From: Hyphomonadaceae bacterium UBA1001
GTDB taxonomy: Bacteria; Pseudomonadota; Alphaproteobacteria; Caulobacterales; Aquidulcibacteraceae
Assembly: GCA_002291875.1 (NCBI GenBank)
Contig: DBAV01000203.1
Location: forward strand, 1 to 7,711
DNA length: 7,711 bases
Reading direction: 5' to 3'
Positions 6,411 through 7,711 of this stretch are shown piece by piece (positions within the stretch are counted from its first letter, which is position 1; each line of letters starts with the position of its first letter). The notes beneath the pieces are model-generated. The model saw nothing but the letters and a program-made list of their open reading frames with translations, did no database searches and was not told where the DNA came from. Position numbers and translations under genes: made by a program.

Positions 6411-7262
6411 ATGAGGCACAACGTGTTCCAGTCCGGTGATGTCGACCCCGCTTCCGAACCGACGGGCACCACCAGCCCGCAGCCCGCGCCCGCGCCAGCC
6501 CCTCACGACCCGGACATGCCCGGCCTGTCGCCCGGCCAGCGGCTGACGGCCGCGCGCCGCAACCGGGGCCTGACGCACGAGGACATCGCGCCGGCCCATG
6601 TGCCGCTGTCGACGGCGATCCTGCGGGCCCTGGAAACCGAGGACACCGAGCGCCTGCCGCCCTTTGCCATCACCCAGGGCATGCTGCGCAGCTATGCCGA
6701 GCATCTGGGCCTGGATGCCGTCGCCCTGGTGCGCCAGTGGCGCGCCGAGGTCCAGAAGGTCGAGGAACCGGTCGCTGCCGAGCCGCCGCGCCGCGGGGTG
6801 CTGCCGCTGCTGTGGGGCGCAGGCGCCGCGGGCCTGGCCGTCGCGATGATCGCGGGCGTCTGGTTCGGCGTCAGCGAACTGATGTGGGCCGCCGACCCCG
6901 CACCCGCCCCCGTCGTCGCCACCGCCCCGTCGACCACCACCGTGCTAGAGGCGCTGAACACTGCCCCCGCCGCCGCGCGCGAGGTGCGCATCGTGGCCAC
7001 GCGACTGGCCTGGCTCGAGGCGCGCGGCCCCGATGGCGCCATCTATGTCTCGCGCATCATGGCGCCGGGCGAGACCTATACCCCCGAACTGGGCGCAGGC
7101 TGGACCGTCCATGCCCGCGACGCCGGGGCCTTTGTGGTCGTGGTCGACGGCATCGAGACCGGCACCCTGGGCGAGCCGGGCACCGCCGTGCTGTCGCGCC
7201 GCGTGGACCAGCTGGCCGTTCCGGTCAGTGAAGCCGCCAATGGTGGTGGCCGGCCCGGCTGA
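6411..7262 (+). CDS. rodZ: RodZ-like protein: cytoplasmic HTH, one membrane helix, periplasmic DUF4115
   Basis: A 283-residue bitopic inner-membrane protein of the RodZ type. In studied bacteria RodZ links MreB filaments to the elongasome and maintains rod or spiral shape. After a Pro/Ala-rich, disordered N-terminus (about 1-38) comes the RodZ-type HTH (about 41-108; GQRLTAARRNRGLTHEDIA, then RLPPFAITQGMLRSYAEHLGLD). A basic stop (PPRR, 125-128), a membrane helix at about 130-153, a Pro/Ala/Thr linker (about 162-190), and a DUF4115 domain (about 190-270; WLEARGPDGAIYVSRIMAPGE) follow. Arginines before the helix predict cytoplasmic N-terminus and periplasmic C-terminus. ATG 6411 has AGGA only 3 nt upstream. 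GTG 6396, five residues longer, has CCAGG 7 nt upstream and is a real alternative. In many alphaproteobacteria this gene precedes ispG (from memory); here a lipoprotein gene follows instead. Confidence 0.88.
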   Translation: MRHNVFQSGDVDPASEPTGTTSPQPAPAPAPHDPDMPGLSPGQRLTAARRNRGLTHEDIAPAHVPLSTAILRALETEDTERLPPFAITQGMLRSYAEHLGLDAVALVRQWRAEVQKVEEPVAAEPPRRGVLPLLWGAGAAGLAVAMIAGVWFGVSELMWAADPAPAPVVATAPSTTTVLEALNTAPAAAREVRIVATRLAWLEARGPDGAIYVSRIMAPGETYTPELGAGWTVHARDAGAFVVVVDGIETGTLGEPGTAVLSRRVDQLAVPVSEAANGGGRPG

Positions 7263-7275
7263 CCGGCCCGGTAGA
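7250..7275 (+). repeat. 13-bp imperfect tandem repeat across the rodZ stop codon
   Basis: The units CCGGCCCGGCTGA (7250-7262) and CCGGCCCGGTAGA (7263-7275) match at 11 of 13 positions. The first ends with the rodZ TGA stop. The same bases also give a GGCCGG/CCGGCC inverted repeat (7248-7253 with 7263-7268), but without a T-run it is not a recognisable terminator. Confidence 0.55.
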
Positions 7276-7318
7276 CTGGCGCCGCGCCTCGCCACAGCGC
7301 GGCCTCCCGATTTCGTGA

Positions 7319-7349
7319 TTGACATCGCGCCGTCCATGGACGCACCAAT
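7319..7349 (+). promoter_or_regulatory. Possible promoter for the downstream lipoprotein gene
   Basis: TTGACA at 7319-7324 is an exact -35 consensus. The best -10 candidate is ACCAAT (7344-7349), with three of six matches and a long 19-bp spacer, so the pair is weak. It lies in the 224 bp between rodZ and the lipoprotein ATG, where nothing else is apparent. Confidence 0.25.
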
Positions 7350-7486
7350 CGTCGGTGGGGGCACGGTGCGAGATGGATATGGCTGGGCGCAAGGATCGTT
7401 GGTTGGGACGTCCCTGGCAATGGGTCGCCCGCCTGGTATCGCGTGACCGTCGCGGCGTGGCCCTGCGCAGGGTGCAGGCTGCCCGC

Positions 7487-7711
7487 ATGATCGCGTTCGG
7501 CCCGCGCCGAAGGCTGCTGGTCGGGCTCTTTGCCGGAATGGCCGTCGCGGCCTGCGACCCGCGATACCGGACGGTGACGGGGCCGGACCTGAACGGTGGT
7601 GGCGGCATGAGCCCACCGCCCTCGCCCCCGCCGCCACCGCCACCCCCGGGTTTCGAGGGCCACGAGCCCGTCCGAATCGGCAATGTGCTGGCGGGCGCCC
7701 CACTTCGGGTG
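7487..7711 (+). CDS. Lipoprotein of unknown function, 5' part only (runs off the window)
   Basis: From ATG 7487 the frame is open to the end of the window (75 codons). The product starts with a clear type II signal peptide: a basic n-region (GPRRR), a hydrophobic core LLVGLFAGMAV, and the lipobox VAAC, giving lipidation at Cys23. Asp follows at +2, which in E. coli retains lipoproteins in the inner membrane; that rule is less certain in alphaproteobacteria. The mature part begins with a Gly-rich and Pro-rich tether (GGGG, then PPPS and eight prolines) before a segment ending APLRV. AGG at 7476-7478, 8 nt upstream, supports this start. The frame also extends in phase to ATG 7373 (38 residues more), but that would put a long Arg/Trp-rich stretch ahead of the signal peptide. 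Alphaproteobacterial LpoA-like periplasmic binding proteins can have a Pro-rich tether of this kind, but too little is visible to assign a family. Confidence 0.72.
   Translation, partial: MIAFGPRRRLLVGLFAGMAVAACDPRYRTVTGPDLNGGGGMSPPPSPPPPPPPPGFEGHEPVRIGNVLAGAPLRV

Noticed and set aside
7248..7268. GGCCGG/CCGGCC inverted repeat as a rodZ terminator
   Set aside because: It has a 6-bp stem with a 9-nt loop and no T-run. It arises from the 13-bp tandem repeat and overlaps the stop codon.
7373..7486. N-terminal extension of the lipoprotein from ATG 7373
   Set aside because: It is open and in phase, but it would place 38 Arg/Trp-rich residues before a compact signal peptide. ATG 7487 has a better-spaced AGG and gives a normal 22-residue signal.

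Overview
The window is about 7.7 kb of very GC-rich DNA (roughly 70% by eye). It is almost fully coding, and its third codon positions are strongly GC-biased. UbiG (ubiquinone synthesis), a GAF-containing PtsP, a two-ACT LysC and a RodZ-type protein together point to an alphaproteobacterium. I favour a Rhodospirillales-like lineage, but that is inference from gene content and order; there is no rRNA or other decisive marker here.

Layout from left to right. Positions 1-80 hold a perfect 7-bp inverted repeat and a relatively AT-rich leader. Next comes a two-gene toxin-antitoxin operon on the + strand, with a HipB-like HTH protein (81-419) overlapping a HipA-family kinase (416-1633) by ATGA. The kinase converges on ubiG on the minus strand (1699-2487). 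ubiG is divergent from lysC (2665-3930, +) across a leader of about 180 bp with a plausible sigma-70 promoter. ptsP (3951-6245) follows lysC after 20 bp with a good ribosome binding site, so the two are very probably cotranscribed. A 165-bp gap then leads to a RodZ-like HTH/membrane/DUF4115 protein (6411-7262). After a 224-bp gap, a lipoprotein gene starts (7487) and runs off the right edge.

How the genes fit together. lysC, ptsP, ubiG and rodZ are chromosomal housekeeping genes: entry into the aspartate family of amino acids (including the lysine/diaminopimelate branch), the nitrogen PTS phosphorelay, ubiquinone methylation, and cell-shape control. hipBA is the accessory element. Its kinase keeps the family fold motifs. 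By eye it differs at two informative places: Ala at the position matching the autophosphorylated Ser150 of E. coli HipA, and Gln at the position matching the metal-binding Asn314. Antitoxin and toxin also carry oppositely charged dipeptide repeats, each encoded by a hexanucleotide tandem repeat.

I found no RNA gene, CRISPR array, insertion sequence or integrase, and no clearly new multi-gene system. The best candidates for follow-up are the variant HipBA pair, its possible operator, and a strong Leu-Glu codon-pair bias (CTC GAG instead of CTG GAG) that runs through the window.
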